Shown here piece by piece: positions 25,624 to 34,089 of a DNA stretch of 64,000 nucleotides. Numbering within the stretch: the first letter of the stretch is position 1; each line of letters starts with the position of its first letter. Where the stretch lies: NCBI GenBank assembly GCA_041395865.1, contig JAWKZQ010000015.1, forward strand, positions 1 to 64,000. The letters are read 5' to 3'. The notes below the pieces were generated by a model. The model was given only the letters and a program-made list of their open reading frames with translations. It was not told the origin of the DNA and did no database searches. A program made the translations under genes and the position numbers. Origin of the DNA: IMCC2047 sp041395865 (lineage in GTDB: Bacteria > Pseudomonadota > Gammaproteobacteria > Pseudomonadales > IMCC2047).

Positions 25624-27141
25624 TTAGCGGACCTCGACAGCCCGCTCTTCGATGATGTGATGCCATTGCTCTGGGCCGGTCTGGTGTACCGATTCTCCCT
25701 TCACATCAACAGCGACAGTCACAGGCATGTCCTCAACCTCAAACTCGTAGATAGCCTCCATGCCCATTTCAGGAAATGCCACTACCTCGGCTTTTTTGAT
25801 GGCCTTGGACACCAGATAAGCCGCACCGCCTACGGCCATCAGGTAAACCGCCTTGTGCTTTTTAATCGCTTCGATCGCCACCGGACCACGTTCGGCCTTA
25901 CCGATCATGCCGATCAAGCCCGTTTCCGCCAGCATGGTTTCAGTAAACTTATCCATACGTGTTGCTGTCGTCGGACCGGCCGGGCCCACTACTTCGTCAC
26001 GCACCGGATCAACCGGGCCAACGTAATAAATAAAACGATCCTTAAGATCAACCGGCAAAGGCTCGCCCTTGGCGATCATATCGGTCATTTTCTTGTGCGC
26101 CGCATCGCGGCCGGTCAGCATCTTGCCCGATAACAGCAGCGTTTCGCCCGGTTTCCAGTCCTGGATATCGGCATGTTTAACCTCATCCAGGTTAACGCGA
26201 CGCACCTCATTACCAGCCGTCTGGGTGATTTCAGGCCAGTCTTCCAGTTTAGGTGGCGTCAGCTCAGCGGGTCCGGAACCATCCAGCGTAAAGTGCGCAT
26301 GGCGGGTAGCCGCACAGTTGGGGATCATGGCAACCGGCAAGGACGCCGCATGGGTTGGGTAATCCTTGATTTTTACATCCAGTACGGTGGTCAAACCGCC
26401 CAGTCCCTGAGCACCGATACCCAGGTTATTCACCGCATCCATGATTTCCAGGCGCAACTCCTCAACACGGTTCTGCGGCCCACGTTCGCGAATCTCATGG
26501 ATATCAATCGGATCCATCAGCACTTCCTTAGCCATCACCGCCGCTTTTTCAGCCGTTCCGCCGATGCCGATGCCAAGCATGCCCGGCGGACACCAGCCGG
26601 CGCCCATGGTCGGAACCGTTTTCACCACCCAGTCGACAATGCTGTCGCTTGGGTTGAGCATGACCATTTTGGATTTATTTTCTGAACCGCCACCCTTGGC
26701 CGCCACATGGACTTCCACTTGATCGCCCGGCACCAGCTCCATATGAATCACCGCCGGCGTATTATCTTTGGTGTTTTTGCGGGCACCGGCCGGATCTTCC
26801 AGTATCGACGCGCGCAACAGGTTATCGGGATTGGTGTACGCCCGGCGTACGCCTTCGTTAACCAGGTCGGAAACGGACTTGTCCGTATCCCATTGCACGT
26901 TCATACCCACCTTCAAAAAGACCGTTACAATGCCCGTATCCTGACAAATGGGGCGATGCCCCTCGGCACACATCCGGGAGTTAATGAGAATCTGCGCCAT
27001 GGCATCCTTGGCTGCCTGGGACTCCTCTTTCAGATAGGCTTCATGCACCGCCTCAATGAAATCCGTAGGGTGGTAATAGGAAATGTACTGCAGCGCACCT
27101 GCAACACTTTGTATAAGGTCTTCTTCGCGAATTAAAGTCAT
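25624..27141 (-). CDS. fumA: Class I fumarate hydratase, iron-sulfur type
   Basis: 505 residues from the ATG at 27141; a longer frame to 27192 adds residues without similarity. Class I features are the three cluster-cysteine contexts RPICQDTG, GWCPPGMLG and IPNCAATRH, and the C-terminal beta-domain GPTTATRMDKFTE. It interconverts fumarate and malate using an oxygen-sensitive [4Fe-4S] cluster. It is followed by phhB and preceded, about 100 bases upstream, by the class II enzyme fumC. The tandem pair offers a cluster-dependent and a cluster-free enzyme for the same step. Confidence 0.95.
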   Translation of the reverse strand: MTLIREEDLIQSVAGALQYISYYHPTDFIEAVHEAYLKEESQAAKDAMAQILINSRMCAEGHRPICQDTGIVTVFLKVGMNVQWDTDKSVSDLVNEGVRRAYTNPDNLLRASILEDPAGARKNTKDNTPAVIHMELVPGDQVEVHVAAKGGGSENKSKMVMLNPSDSIVDWVVKTVPTMGAGWCPPGMLGIGIGGTAEKAAVMAKEVLMDPIDIHEIRERGPQNRVEELRLEIMDAVNNLGIGAQGLGGLTTVLDVKIKDYPTHAASLPVAMIPNCAATRHAHFTLDGSGPAELTPPKLEDWPEITQTAGNEVRRVNLDEVKHADIQDWKPGETLLLSGKMLTGRDAAHKKMTDMIAKGEPLPVDLKDRFIYYVGPVDPVRDEVVGPAGPTTATRMDKFTETMLAETGLIGMIGKAERGPVAIEAIKKHKAVYLMAVGGAAYLVSKAIKKAEVVAFPEMGMEAIYEFEVEDMPVTVAVDVKGESVHQTGPEQWHHIIEERAVEVR

Positions 27142-27245
27142 CTTCACGTCCCGAATGGTTAAGCCAATAAAAAGGCGGCTATTGTACCCCAAGCTTCGAA
27201 AATGCTCAGCCCCTAACCTCTCCTGTTCGCTGAGATTTTCTGCCG

Positions 27246-28622
27246 CTATCGCGGTTTTAGCAGGTTGTCAGGCTCCAGCAGGCGTTTCAGCTCATCGGCA
27301 GGAATATCCGTCACATCTAGGGCAACATCGAGAATCGGCCGCTTTTCGCGATACGCCTGCTTGGCAATTTGCGCGGCAAGATCGTAACCGATCAAGGGGA
27401 TGAGCGCCGTCACCAGCATCGGATTTTGCGCCAGGTTCGCAGCCAGCACATCATGCCTCACCTTAAAGGTCGCTATTGCCTTATCGGCCAGCAATTCAGC
27501 CGCCGATGACAACATCTCAATACTCTGCAACAGGTTATGGGCGATCAGGGGCAGCATGGTATTGAGCTGAAAATTACCGTTTTGACCTGCCTGGGCGATG
27601 GCTGCGTCATATCCCGTCACCTGCGCGGCAACCATCAGTACGCTTTCAGGAATCACCGGGTTTACCTTGCCCGCCATGATGCTGCTGCCGGGCTGCAGCG
27701 ACTGCAACTCAATTTCTCCCAATCCCGCCAATGGCCCGCTGTTCATCCAGCGCAAATCATTGCAAATTTTCGTAAAACTCAGCGCCACCACCCGCAGCTG
27801 CCCCGAAAGCTCTACAGCAGTATCCTGAGAGCTCAGGCTTTCAAAAAAGCAATCACTGACGATAAAAGGATAACCGGTGTCACGGCTGATCAGTTGCGCG
27901 AACCGACGGGCAAAATCAGGGTGTGCATTCACGCCAGTCCCCACCGCAGTGCCGCCCTGCGCCAGCCGATACAGGCGAGGCAAGGTCGCTTTCAAGCGTT
28001 CAATATCCAGGTTAATTTGAGTTTTCCAGCCCTCGAGCTCCTGCGCCAGGGAAACGGGCATGGCGTCCATCAGGTGGGTTCGGCCGGTCGTGATTTCACC
28101 GTTGAGCCTCTCGGCTCTGCTGCCAATCACCTCAGCAAGGTGCGCCAAGGCGGGGAGTAACCGTTGATTAAGCTGGTCAACAACGCTTACATGAATCGCC
28201 GTTGGAATCACATCATTACTGCTTTGGCCCAGGTTCACGTGATCATTCGGGTGAACCTCGAGTCCGCTGGAGCGGGTTGCCAACGTGGCAATGACCTCAT
28301 TGGCATTCATATTAGAGCTGGTCCCGGAACCTGTCTGGAAAATATCAACCGGGAAATGCGGATTATATTGGCCCGCCTGCACAGCTGCCGCCGCTGTTTC
28401 AATCGCCGCGGCTCTTTGGTCATCCAGCAAACCCAACTGGCAATTCACGCGAGCTGCTATTTTTTTTATCAAGCCCAAGGAGGCGATGAAAGGGCCAGGC
28501 ATAACCTGGCCACTGACAGAGAAATTATCCACCGCGCGTTGGGTTTGCGCACCATACAACGCATCGACAGGCACCTTCACAGAACCGAGGGTGTCACGTT
28601 CAGTTCGGTACTTTTTTGCCAT
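27246..28622 (-). CDS. fumC: Class II fumarate hydratase
   Basis: 458 residues. Signatures: FQTGSGTSSNMNANEV, HPNDHVNLGQSSND, TGRTHLMDA and the superfamily loop PGSSIMAGKVNP, where the usual MPGKVNP reads MAGKVNP. It is the iron-independent, stable fumarase of the TCA cycle. In many bacteria fumC is induced under iron limitation or superoxide; no Fur or SoxR box was recognised upstream here. Same strand as the class I gene with 104 bases between. Confidence 0.95.
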   Translation of the reverse strand: MAKKYRTERDTLGSVKVPVDALYGAQTQRAVDNFSVSGQVMPGPFIASLGLIKKIAARVNCQLGLLDDQRAAAIETAAAAVQAGQYNPHFPVDIFQTGSGTSSNMNANEVIATLATRSSGLEVHPNDHVNLGQSSNDVIPTAIHVSVVDQLNQRLLPALAHLAEVIGSRAERLNGEITTGRTHLMDAMPVSLAQELEGWKTQINLDIERLKATLPRLYRLAQGGTAVGTGVNAHPDFARRFAQLISRDTGYPFIVSDCFFESLSSQDTAVELSGQLRVVALSFTKICNDLRWMNSGPLAGLGEIELQSLQPGSSIMAGKVNPVIPESVLMVAAQVTGYDAAIAQAGQNGNFQLNTMLPLIAHNLLQSIEMLSSAAELLADKAIATFKVRHDVLAANLAQNPMLVTALIPLIGYDLAAQIAKQAYREKRPILDVALDVTDIPADELKRLLEPDNLLKPR

Positions 28623-28708
28623 CGCAGCCAGCCTCTTATCGGCTCAAACAGGATGACTACACGTTACCAGAGCCCCGGATAGATTGCATCCCAGGCAAGA
28701 GGCCCTGA

Positions 28709-29200
28709 TCAGGGGGTAAATTCAATCCGGCTGGATTCCTGAACGCCCGGGTCGCAGAAACTAATTTCCACATCCTTCTCGTCACAAAAACGCAACACCG
28801 AGGCAGCAACTTTCGGCTGACTGGAGCGCGCATACCACGTAGATCCCTGGCTTTGCGGCTCACCGTCCAAATAACGCACGACATATCGCAACTGGCCGTC
28901 CTCGTACCAGGCAACCTCCTGGCCGTGCTTCAGGCCATCTTTAAAGCTCACCTGTAACCTTTGCAGGCCATCTTCAAAGTAACTCACCGCATCTCCGGTA
29001 AAAGGCTGAGGCTGCCCGGGGGCGTAGCGTAAATGGCCTCGAACTTCGAGGCTTTCCAGGCTCATAACCTGCTCATCGCTTACACGTGACTGCTCATCCG
29101 CCAGCGCTTCCTGCGCCAAGGCTGGCCCTGAGGCAACCAGACAGGCCACCACGGCAAGCCAAATAAAGGTTAAGTTGTTACATTGAAAAATCTGTTTCAT
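28709..29200 (-). CDS. Secreted MORN-repeat-type (YwqK-like) protein
   Basis: 163 residues with a signal peptide (about 1-30, ending GPALA). The middle holds MORN-variant units of the YwqK type: GDAVSYFEDGLQRLQVSFKDG, GQEVAWYEDGQLRYVVRYLDG, each a G-x-x-x-x-Y-x-x-G-Q-L pattern (quoted as short pieces). Two cysteines near the C-terminus (FCDEKD, FCDPG) could pair. Probably periplasmic; function unknown. The 86-base gap to fumC suggests they may be separate units. Confidence 0.8.
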   Translation of the reverse strand: MKQIFQCNNLTFIWLAVVACLVASGPALAQEALADEQSRVSDEQVMSLESLEVRGHLRYAPGQPQPFTGDAVSYFEDGLQRLQVSFKDGLKHGQEVAWYEDGQLRYVVRYLDGEPQSQGSTWYARSSQPKVAASVLRFCDEKDVEISFCDPGVQESSRIEFTP

Positions 29201-29307
29201 AGTAATTCCGTAATATTTCCTTGAACCGAAAGACCGATTCCTTGTTACTCTCAGTATAGATTAGGCCCTGACTCGTTTATTATTGCGGGGCTAAACAGGA
29301 GCCCCCA

Positions 29308-29658
29308 ATGTCCCGATCTTCACAACTCGTCTATTCCACTGACCAGGGCCGTATTTGCCCCGACTGCCGCCAACCCAAAACAGCCTGCTGCTGTAAAACA
29401 GCGGCAGCTCCTGTCAGCGATGGTCCAATCCGAATCCGGCGCCAAACCAAAGGTCGCAAAGGCAAAGGCGTGACCCTCATTGAAGGCATCCCCCTTGCCG
29501 ATGACGATCTCAAGGCACTGGCCAAACAGCTGAAAAAGGCCTGTGGAAGCGGTGGAACCGTCAAGAACGGGGTAATAGAAATCCAGGGCGACTACCGTGA
29601 ACAGGCACTGGCCTACCTCGTCAAGCAGGGCTACGAAGCCAAGCTTGCGGGAGGTTAA
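29308..29658 (+). CDS. yciH: SUI1/eIF1-like translation factor YciH
   Basis: 116 residues. The N-terminus has a cysteine cluster (CPDCRQPKTACCC) and the C-terminal half is a SUI1 fold: GKGVTLIEGIPL, LKALAKQLKKACGSGGTVK and IEIQGDYREQAL. YciH is the bacterial relative of eIF1 and affects start-site fidelity in E. coli assays. AGGAG lies eight bases before the ATG. The 3' end overlaps the opposing frameshifted gene by four bases. Confidence 0.95.
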   Translation: MSRSSQLVYSTDQGRICPDCRQPKTACCCKTAAAPVSDGPIRIRRQTKGRKGKGVTLIEGIPLADDDLKALAKQLKKACGSGGTVKNGVIEIQGDYREQALAYLVKQGYEAKLAGG

Positions 29659-30291
29659 GCCGCTACCTGCAGCTCCTGGCCCTGTGCCTCCCAGATTCCT
29701 GCAAATACTTTTTCCGAAGTAGCTCCTGTCAAAGCTTCTCGCTCAGCTTCCGGAATAAACGCAATTGACAGCAGGTGCTCCAGGTGTGAAAAGCCCTTTT
29801 CAACGGGCAGATCAAGATGGTCATAAATTTTATAGCTGTACCCTAAACCTGAATGGACACGCTTATAAAGTCTCGCGCGCTTCAGGCCCGTCACATTAAA
29901 GGCATAGTGATAGCCCAAACTCGCACAGCCTCTATCGCCACACCGCCCGGAATATTTCCGTTTTGCGGTATTCAGGCCGTAGCACCAGGCGTTCATGCTG
30001 GCAGTAGGCGCCAGCGGCAAATCCAACCCTCGAGGAAGCACCTTGTTAAGATTCAGTCCCTGCTCTCCAGTGGCGTCAGGGTTTGGTTAAACAGCGAACA
30101 CCCGCACTTCTGACACCACCGAGCACAAACATCCCCATCTCTCACGATCAGGATATTTCCCGTCTGATCATAAATATCTTCCCGGCTGTTGAAGGCATCG
30201 AAGTTTGAGTTCTTTCCGAAAACATTTTCCCTTAACCAGTAATACTGTTCCAGCAAATATCCTGCTTGCTGAACTCAAAGGTAATGGACAC
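29655..30291 (-). pseudogene. Frameshifted gene of unknown function
   Basis: Three successive minus-strand frames join into one protein. A GTG at 30291 with GGAG seven bases upstream opens SITFEFSKQD. Near 30256 the frame must shift to read LEQYYWLRENVFGKNSNF, on to CQKCGCSLF. Near 30090 it shifts again to PNPDATGEQGLNLNKVLPR, on to the stop at 29655. Each join needs one added base and each lies beside a short homopolymer (AAA at 30254-30256 and at 30089-30091). Repaired, it would be about 212 residues. No family recognised; cysteines (WCQKCGC) and an aromatic N-terminus are its features. Sequencing error or true decay are both possible. Confidence 0.65.
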
Positions 30292-30475
30292 CTCGTTTCT
30301 CCTGTTGCGCATTTTGTATTCAGGGAACGGGCTAAAGCGATAAAGCCCAAAATTAAATTTCTTCGAAGGGTTCAATACAAAATACGCCAATCCCTTTTTT
30401 ATTATTACTTTTTCAATAAGTTACACAAAAACTACAAAAAAGCTGAGACACATCCCCCTGAAAACCGGGGAAAAA

Positions 30476-30493
30476 CGTCTCCATTTAGAGACA
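30476..30493. promoter_or_regulatory. GlrR-type box 1
   Basis: CGTCTCCATTTAGAGACA: matches TGTC-N10-GACA at all but the first base. Eleven of its 12 outer bases agree with box 3. Confidence 0.6.
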
Positions 30494-30539
30494 CATTTTT
30501 GGTAACCAATAAAAGTCCTTTTAAATCATATGGTTAGCA

Positions 30540-30557
30540 TGTCTCTTTTTGGAAACA
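30540..30557. promoter_or_regulatory. GlrR-type box 2
   Basis: TGTCTCTTTTTGGAAACA: keeps TGTC but has AACA for GACA. Same 18-base length as boxes 1 and 3; the weakest of the three. Confidence 0.45.
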
Positions 30558-30635
30558 AAGTTATTAGCCAGCCTACAGCTGAAAGGGGGAATGGAGGAAA
30601 GGCCCGCCCTGCCTGGTTTGCAAAGCCGCTACAAA

Positions 30636-30653
30636 TGTCTCCATATAGAGACA
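30636..30653. promoter_or_regulatory. GlrR-type box 3
   Basis: TGTCTCCATATAGAGACA: exact TGTC-N10-GACA, the consensus reported for GlrR (YfhA) in enterobacteria, and a near-perfect palindrome. It lies 12 bases past the glrR stop codon. Confidence 0.65.
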
Positions 30654-30664
30654 TCCGTGCCGTT

Positions 30665-32017
30665 TTAAGGTTTGAACTGGTCAGGCCGCAAATCGTGGCG
30701 CTGCAGAAGTTTATAGAAATCAGTCCGGTTACGCTGGGCCAGCTTGGCAGCCCGGGAAACATTTCCTTCCGTAAGCCGAAGCACCTTCACCAGGTAGTCA
30801 CGTTCAAAATGGTGCCGAGCCTCATTGAAGGAAGGCATAACGCCTGACTCGTTATCGATGGCGTCACGCACCAACGCCTCTGGAATTAAGCTGGTATGCG
30901 CCAGTGCAACAATCTGCTGCACGGCGTTTTCGAGTTGACGTACGTTGCCGGGCCAGGAAGCCCCGACAAGCAGATTCATCGCCTCGGGACTAAAGGCAGA
31001 GACTTTGCTGTAATGCCCCTTCTGGCTTTGTTTAAGGAAATGATTGGCAAGCAGCGGTATATCCTCGCGTCGCTCGCTTAAATCAGGCAATTTCAGGTTA
31101 ACTACATTGAGGCGGTAATACAGGTCTTCGCGAAACTGGCCGTTCTTCATTTCCTGCTCAAGATCCCGGTGCGTCGCCGAGATAATCCTGACATCCACAG
31201 GGTAGCTCTGCGTGCTTCCCACCGGGCGTACCTGGCGCTCCTGCAGGACTCGCAACAGCTTGACCTGTAGCGGCACCGGCATATCGCCAATTTCATCCAA
31301 AAACAAGGTGCCTCCGTCGGCCGCCCTTAACAACCCCAGGTGATCGGTACTTGCGCCCGTAAAAGCACCCTTTACATGCCCAAACAGCTCCGACTCCAGA
31401 AGCGGCTCTGGCAGCGCACCACAATTGATCGGTATAAAGGGCTGATCGTTGCGCGCACTGCCCCTGTGTATGGCCTGCGCCAGCAACTCTTTACCCGTAC
31501 CGCTGGCACCGGTAATCAACAGACTGACATCCGATTCGGCAACGCGCTTGGCGGTTTGCAGCAGCCTCTCCATGCTTTCGCTACGAGTCAGGATATGGGA
31601 ACACCAGGCCGGTTCGTCCGTATCCAGCTTGGGACGACTGGTTTGAGCAATGGCCTGCTCGATTTGAGTAAACAGTTCATCCTTGTCGATGGGCTTGGTC
31701 AGAAAGCCAAACACCCCTTTCTGGGTTGCCGCTACCGCATCAGAAATCGAACCCTGGGCGGTAATGATAATAACCGGCAAACCCGGATGATGCTGCTGGA
31801 TTTGATCAAACAGCTCTATGCCGTCCATTCCATCCATGCGCAGGTCGCTCACCACCAGGTCGATGTCATGGACTTTCAATTCCCGAAGCGCTTCCTGGCC
31901 GTCATTGGCCGTTCTCACGCGATAATTCTGGGCCTCCATGCGCATCACCAGCAACTTCTTGAGACTGGGATCGTCATCCACTAAAAGAACCTGTGGTGCA
32001 AATTCGGCCATTACCAT
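30665..32017 (-). CDS. glrR: Sigma-54-dependent response regulator GlrR (QseF)
   Basis: About 450 residues from the ATG at 32017, one base past the qseG stop; a second ATG two codons on is also possible. Receiver domain 8-125 with phospho-acceptor D58 (DLVVSDLRMDG). AAA+ domain about 150-385 with Walker A GASGTGKE, the sigma-54 contact loop GAFTGAS and DEIGDMPVPLQ. C-terminal Fis-type HTH (GNVSRAAKLAQRNRTDFYKLLQRH, in parts). It is the NtrC-type partner of GlrK. Three matching binding boxes follow its stop codon, suggesting autoregulation or a nearby target. Confidence 0.95.
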   Translation of the reverse strand: MVMAEFAPQVLLVDDDPSLKKLLVMRMEAQNYRVRTANDGQEALRELKVHDIDLVVSDLRMDGMDGIELFDQIQQHHPGLPVIIITAQGSISDAVAATQKGVFGFLTKPIDKDELFTQIEQAIAQTSRPKLDTDEPAWCSHILTRSESMERLLQTAKRVAESDVSLLITGASGTGKELLAQAIHRGSARNDQPFIPINCGALPEPLLESELFGHVKGAFTGASTDHLGLLRAADGGTLFLDEIGDMPVPLQVKLLRVLQERQVRPVGSTQSYPVDVRIISATHRDLEQEMKNGQFREDLYYRLNVVNLKLPDLSERREDIPLLANHFLKQSQKGHYSKVSAFSPEAMNLLVGASWPGNVRQLENAVQQIVALAHTSLIPEALVRDAIDNESGVMPSFNEARHHFERDYLVKVLRLTEGNVSRAAKLAQRNRTDFYKLLQRHDLRPDQFKP

Positions 32018-32018
32018 A

Positions 32019-32567
32019 TCACTCTTTGGGCTGGTCAGGGTCGCTCTGTAAATCCGCATCCTGAGCCTGTTCTTTACGGGAACTCATGTTTTGCTCAAGA
32101 TGCGTAATCGCCTGGATTTTCTCCTCCAGCACGCGCTGCATGGCCTCACTTTCTTCCAGCTGTAAAGCCACCTTGCTGTAGCGCGCCTCCCAGTTAATCA
32201 TGCTTTGATTATAACGCAGTAATAATTTTACCAGTCCCTTCAGGTCCTGCCCAAGATCCTGTGAAGCAAGCACATGCCTGAATGCGTCCCGGGCGCGAAT
32301 CCACCCCGCCCTTTCCGACAGCTGCTGATTCAAGAGGCCGTAACGAAACCACTGCAGGCTGGTTTTTTCGTCATCGCTGATCTTATCCAGGCGCTGCTGC
32401 GCCTGCTGGGGGGTTAACGCCATATAGAGATCGGCAATACGCAGCCAGTAATGGCGCTGTTCAACCGTCAAAGCGGGTTGGCGATCCCAACCTTCATAGT
32501 AGGAGGTCTGCCAGTATTGGCACCCTGTACAGACCAACACCATCGCAACAATCGCGATCTTTTTCAT
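32019..32567 (-). CDS. qseG: QseG/YfhG-like outer-membrane lipoprotein
   Basis: 182 residues with lipobox VCTGC (cysteine at about 15). The N-terminus after lipidation is Tyr/Trp-rich (QYWQTSYYEGW); the rest is helical with a C-terminal coiled coil and a polar Asp/Gln tail. Position between sensor kinase and GlrR is diagnostic for QseG, which in enterics interacts with the kinase QseE/GlrK in the envelope. Its start overlaps the kinase stop (ATGA) and its stop is one base from glrR, so the three are translationally linked. Confidence 0.88.
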   Translation of the reverse strand: MKKIAIVAMVLVCTGCQYWQTSYYEGWDRQPALTVEQRHYWLRIADLYMALTPQQAQQRLDKISDDEKTSLQWFRYGLLNQQLSERAGWIRARDAFRHVLASQDLGQDLKGLVKLLLRYNQSMINWEARYSKVALQLEESEAMQRVLEEKIQAITHLEQNMSSRKEQAQDADLQSDPDQPKE

Positions 32568-33997
32568 ATCCCGTTATTCTCCAATGTTGGACAGGTAATC
32601 CGGAAACACACCGGTAACTCAGGGTGCTGTGAAAGGGTCAATGTCCCACCATGCGCCAGTATGCATTCACGCGCAACACTGAGTCCGATACCCGACCCCT
32701 TTATAGGCCCTGTACGGCTGTTAACCCCTTGGTAAAAGGGCTCGAAAATCTTTTTCCACTCATCCTTCGGAATCGCCTTCCCTGAATTAGCCACCTCCAT
32801 GACCAGCGCTTCATCCTGTTGATGCCAGCCGATATCAATCCGGCCCTTCTCAGGGGCATAGTTGACCGCATTAGAAAGCAAATTATCCAGCACAGTGCGG
32901 AACTTTGCTTCATCCAGTGGCCAGCTCTCAACATCTCCCTCACAATCAATTTGCAGCTGTTTTTGCTCGATGCTGATCTGGTGCGTCGACATCAGCTCCT
33001 GCCAAACCGTGTGCAAGGAGAGCGGTTGCACATCCAACTGCTGATTATGCACAACCTGATTGTAATCCAGCAGGTTCTCGATAAGTCGCTGCAACTCGCG
33101 GCTGTTATCGCGGATGATATCAACAACTTCGGACTGTTTGGCCTGCAACTCGCCCGCCACCCCTTCCGCCAGGAGATCGGCGCCTTCGCGCAAGCTTGCC
33201 AACGGCGTTTTCAATTCGTGCGACATGTGCCGAAGGAACTGCAACTTCTGCTGCTCAAGTTCATCCAGGCGTTTTCGCAGCCATTCCAGCTCGTTACCCA
33301 GCAACTGCATCTCCGCCGGGCCTGAAATCTGAATGGGCTGACTCATATCACCACTGCCCAATTGCCGGATCTCCCGGCCTATCTGTTTTACCGGAGTGGC
33401 TATCCAGTAAATCAATAACAGGGAAAAGATCAGCGTCAAGACCGCCAACAACGCGACCATCAACATCAGGGAACGCTGGATATCCTCCGCATTACGGCTC
33501 AACTCTCCCAACTGCGCATCAACGTAGGCCTGCACCTGCTGGCGGAAAGCATTGGCGGCAGCGCTCAATTCGTCAAAGCGCGGCAATGCCGCACTGATTT
33601 CATCACTGGCTTGGGGAATTGCCTGTAAGCCCTGGTCAAGCTGTAACCACTGTTGATAAAGAGCGCTCCTGGATTCATGATCGATTGCCGTCAACGTCTC
33701 ATTGATCTGAACCAATGCCGCCTGCAACTGTTTCCTTTCCCTTACAAACAATTCCAGCAGATCCGGGTCTCCCAGCGCGACAAACTGACGGGCACGTCGC
33801 TCAAGATCCAGCAAATTGGTTTCAAAGAACTGACTACTGCGGGTAAGGGAAATGGTATGCTGACTGGCTTTCTGATTTTGGCTGGCCAGCTCGTCAAGGG
33901 TCTGAACCGTATAAAAAATCGCTACACACAGGGGCGCTACCACGGTAATCAGGCCGAATAGCATCAACTGCAGGATTGATCGAGGGCGCCATAGCAT
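32564..33997 (-). CDS. glrK: Sensor histidine kinase GlrK (QseE)
   Basis: 477 residues. First membrane helix about 8-30, a mostly helical periplasmic domain about 31-175, second helix 176-203, HAMP about 204-255, phospho-acceptor H260 in MSHELKTPLASLR, and an HATPase domain with NLLSNAVNYAP and GSGIGLSVARE. It should sense an envelope signal and phosphorylate GlrR. First gene of the glrK-qseG-glrR operon. In E. coli the system controls glmY and rpoE expression; targets here are unknown. Confidence 0.94.
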   Translation of the reverse strand: MLWRPRSILQLMLFGLITVVAPLCVAIFYTVQTLDELASQNQKASQHTISLTRSSQFFETNLLDLERRARQFVALGDPDLLELFVRERKQLQAALVQINETLTAIDHESRSALYQQWLQLDQGLQAIPQASDEISAALPRFDELSAAANAFRQQVQAYVDAQLGELSRNAEDIQRSLMLMVALLAVLTLIFSLLLIYWIATPVKQIGREIRQLGSGDMSQPIQISGPAEMQLLGNELEWLRKRLDELEQQKLQFLRHMSHELKTPLASLREGADLLAEGVAGELQAKQSEVVDIIRDNSRELQRLIENLLDYNQVVHNQQLDVQPLSLHTVWQELMSTHQISIEQKQLQIDCEGDVESWPLDEAKFRTVLDNLLSNAVNYAPEKGRIDIGWHQQDEALVMEVANSGKAIPKDEWKKIFEPFYQGVNSRTGPIKGSGIGLSVARECILAHGGTLTLSQHPELPVCFRITCPTLENNGI

Positions 33998-34089
33998 GGG
34001 GTTAGTTAACAGTCCGGTGGAATGTCCGTAAAAAACGCAGGGCTATTTTACTGCTGACGGTAACTATTTGACAGTCGCCAGCGCCCCCG

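Larger units (their letters stand above)
30292..30664. other. AT-rich gene-free region with GlrR-type boxes
   Basis: No gene. The left half (30340-30440) is markedly AT-rich; on the minus strand it has TTGTGT and TAATAA boxes 18 bases apart (about 30400-30425) and an inverted repeat GGGCTTTATCGCTTTAGCCC (about 30327-30348). The right half holds three 18-base palindromes listed separately. Confidence 0.6.

Noticed and set aside
30365..30400. TTGGCGTATTTTGTA on the minus strand as a sigma-54 promoter for GlrR control
   Set aside because: The spacing between the GG and the -12 element is two bases too short and the GC is missing.
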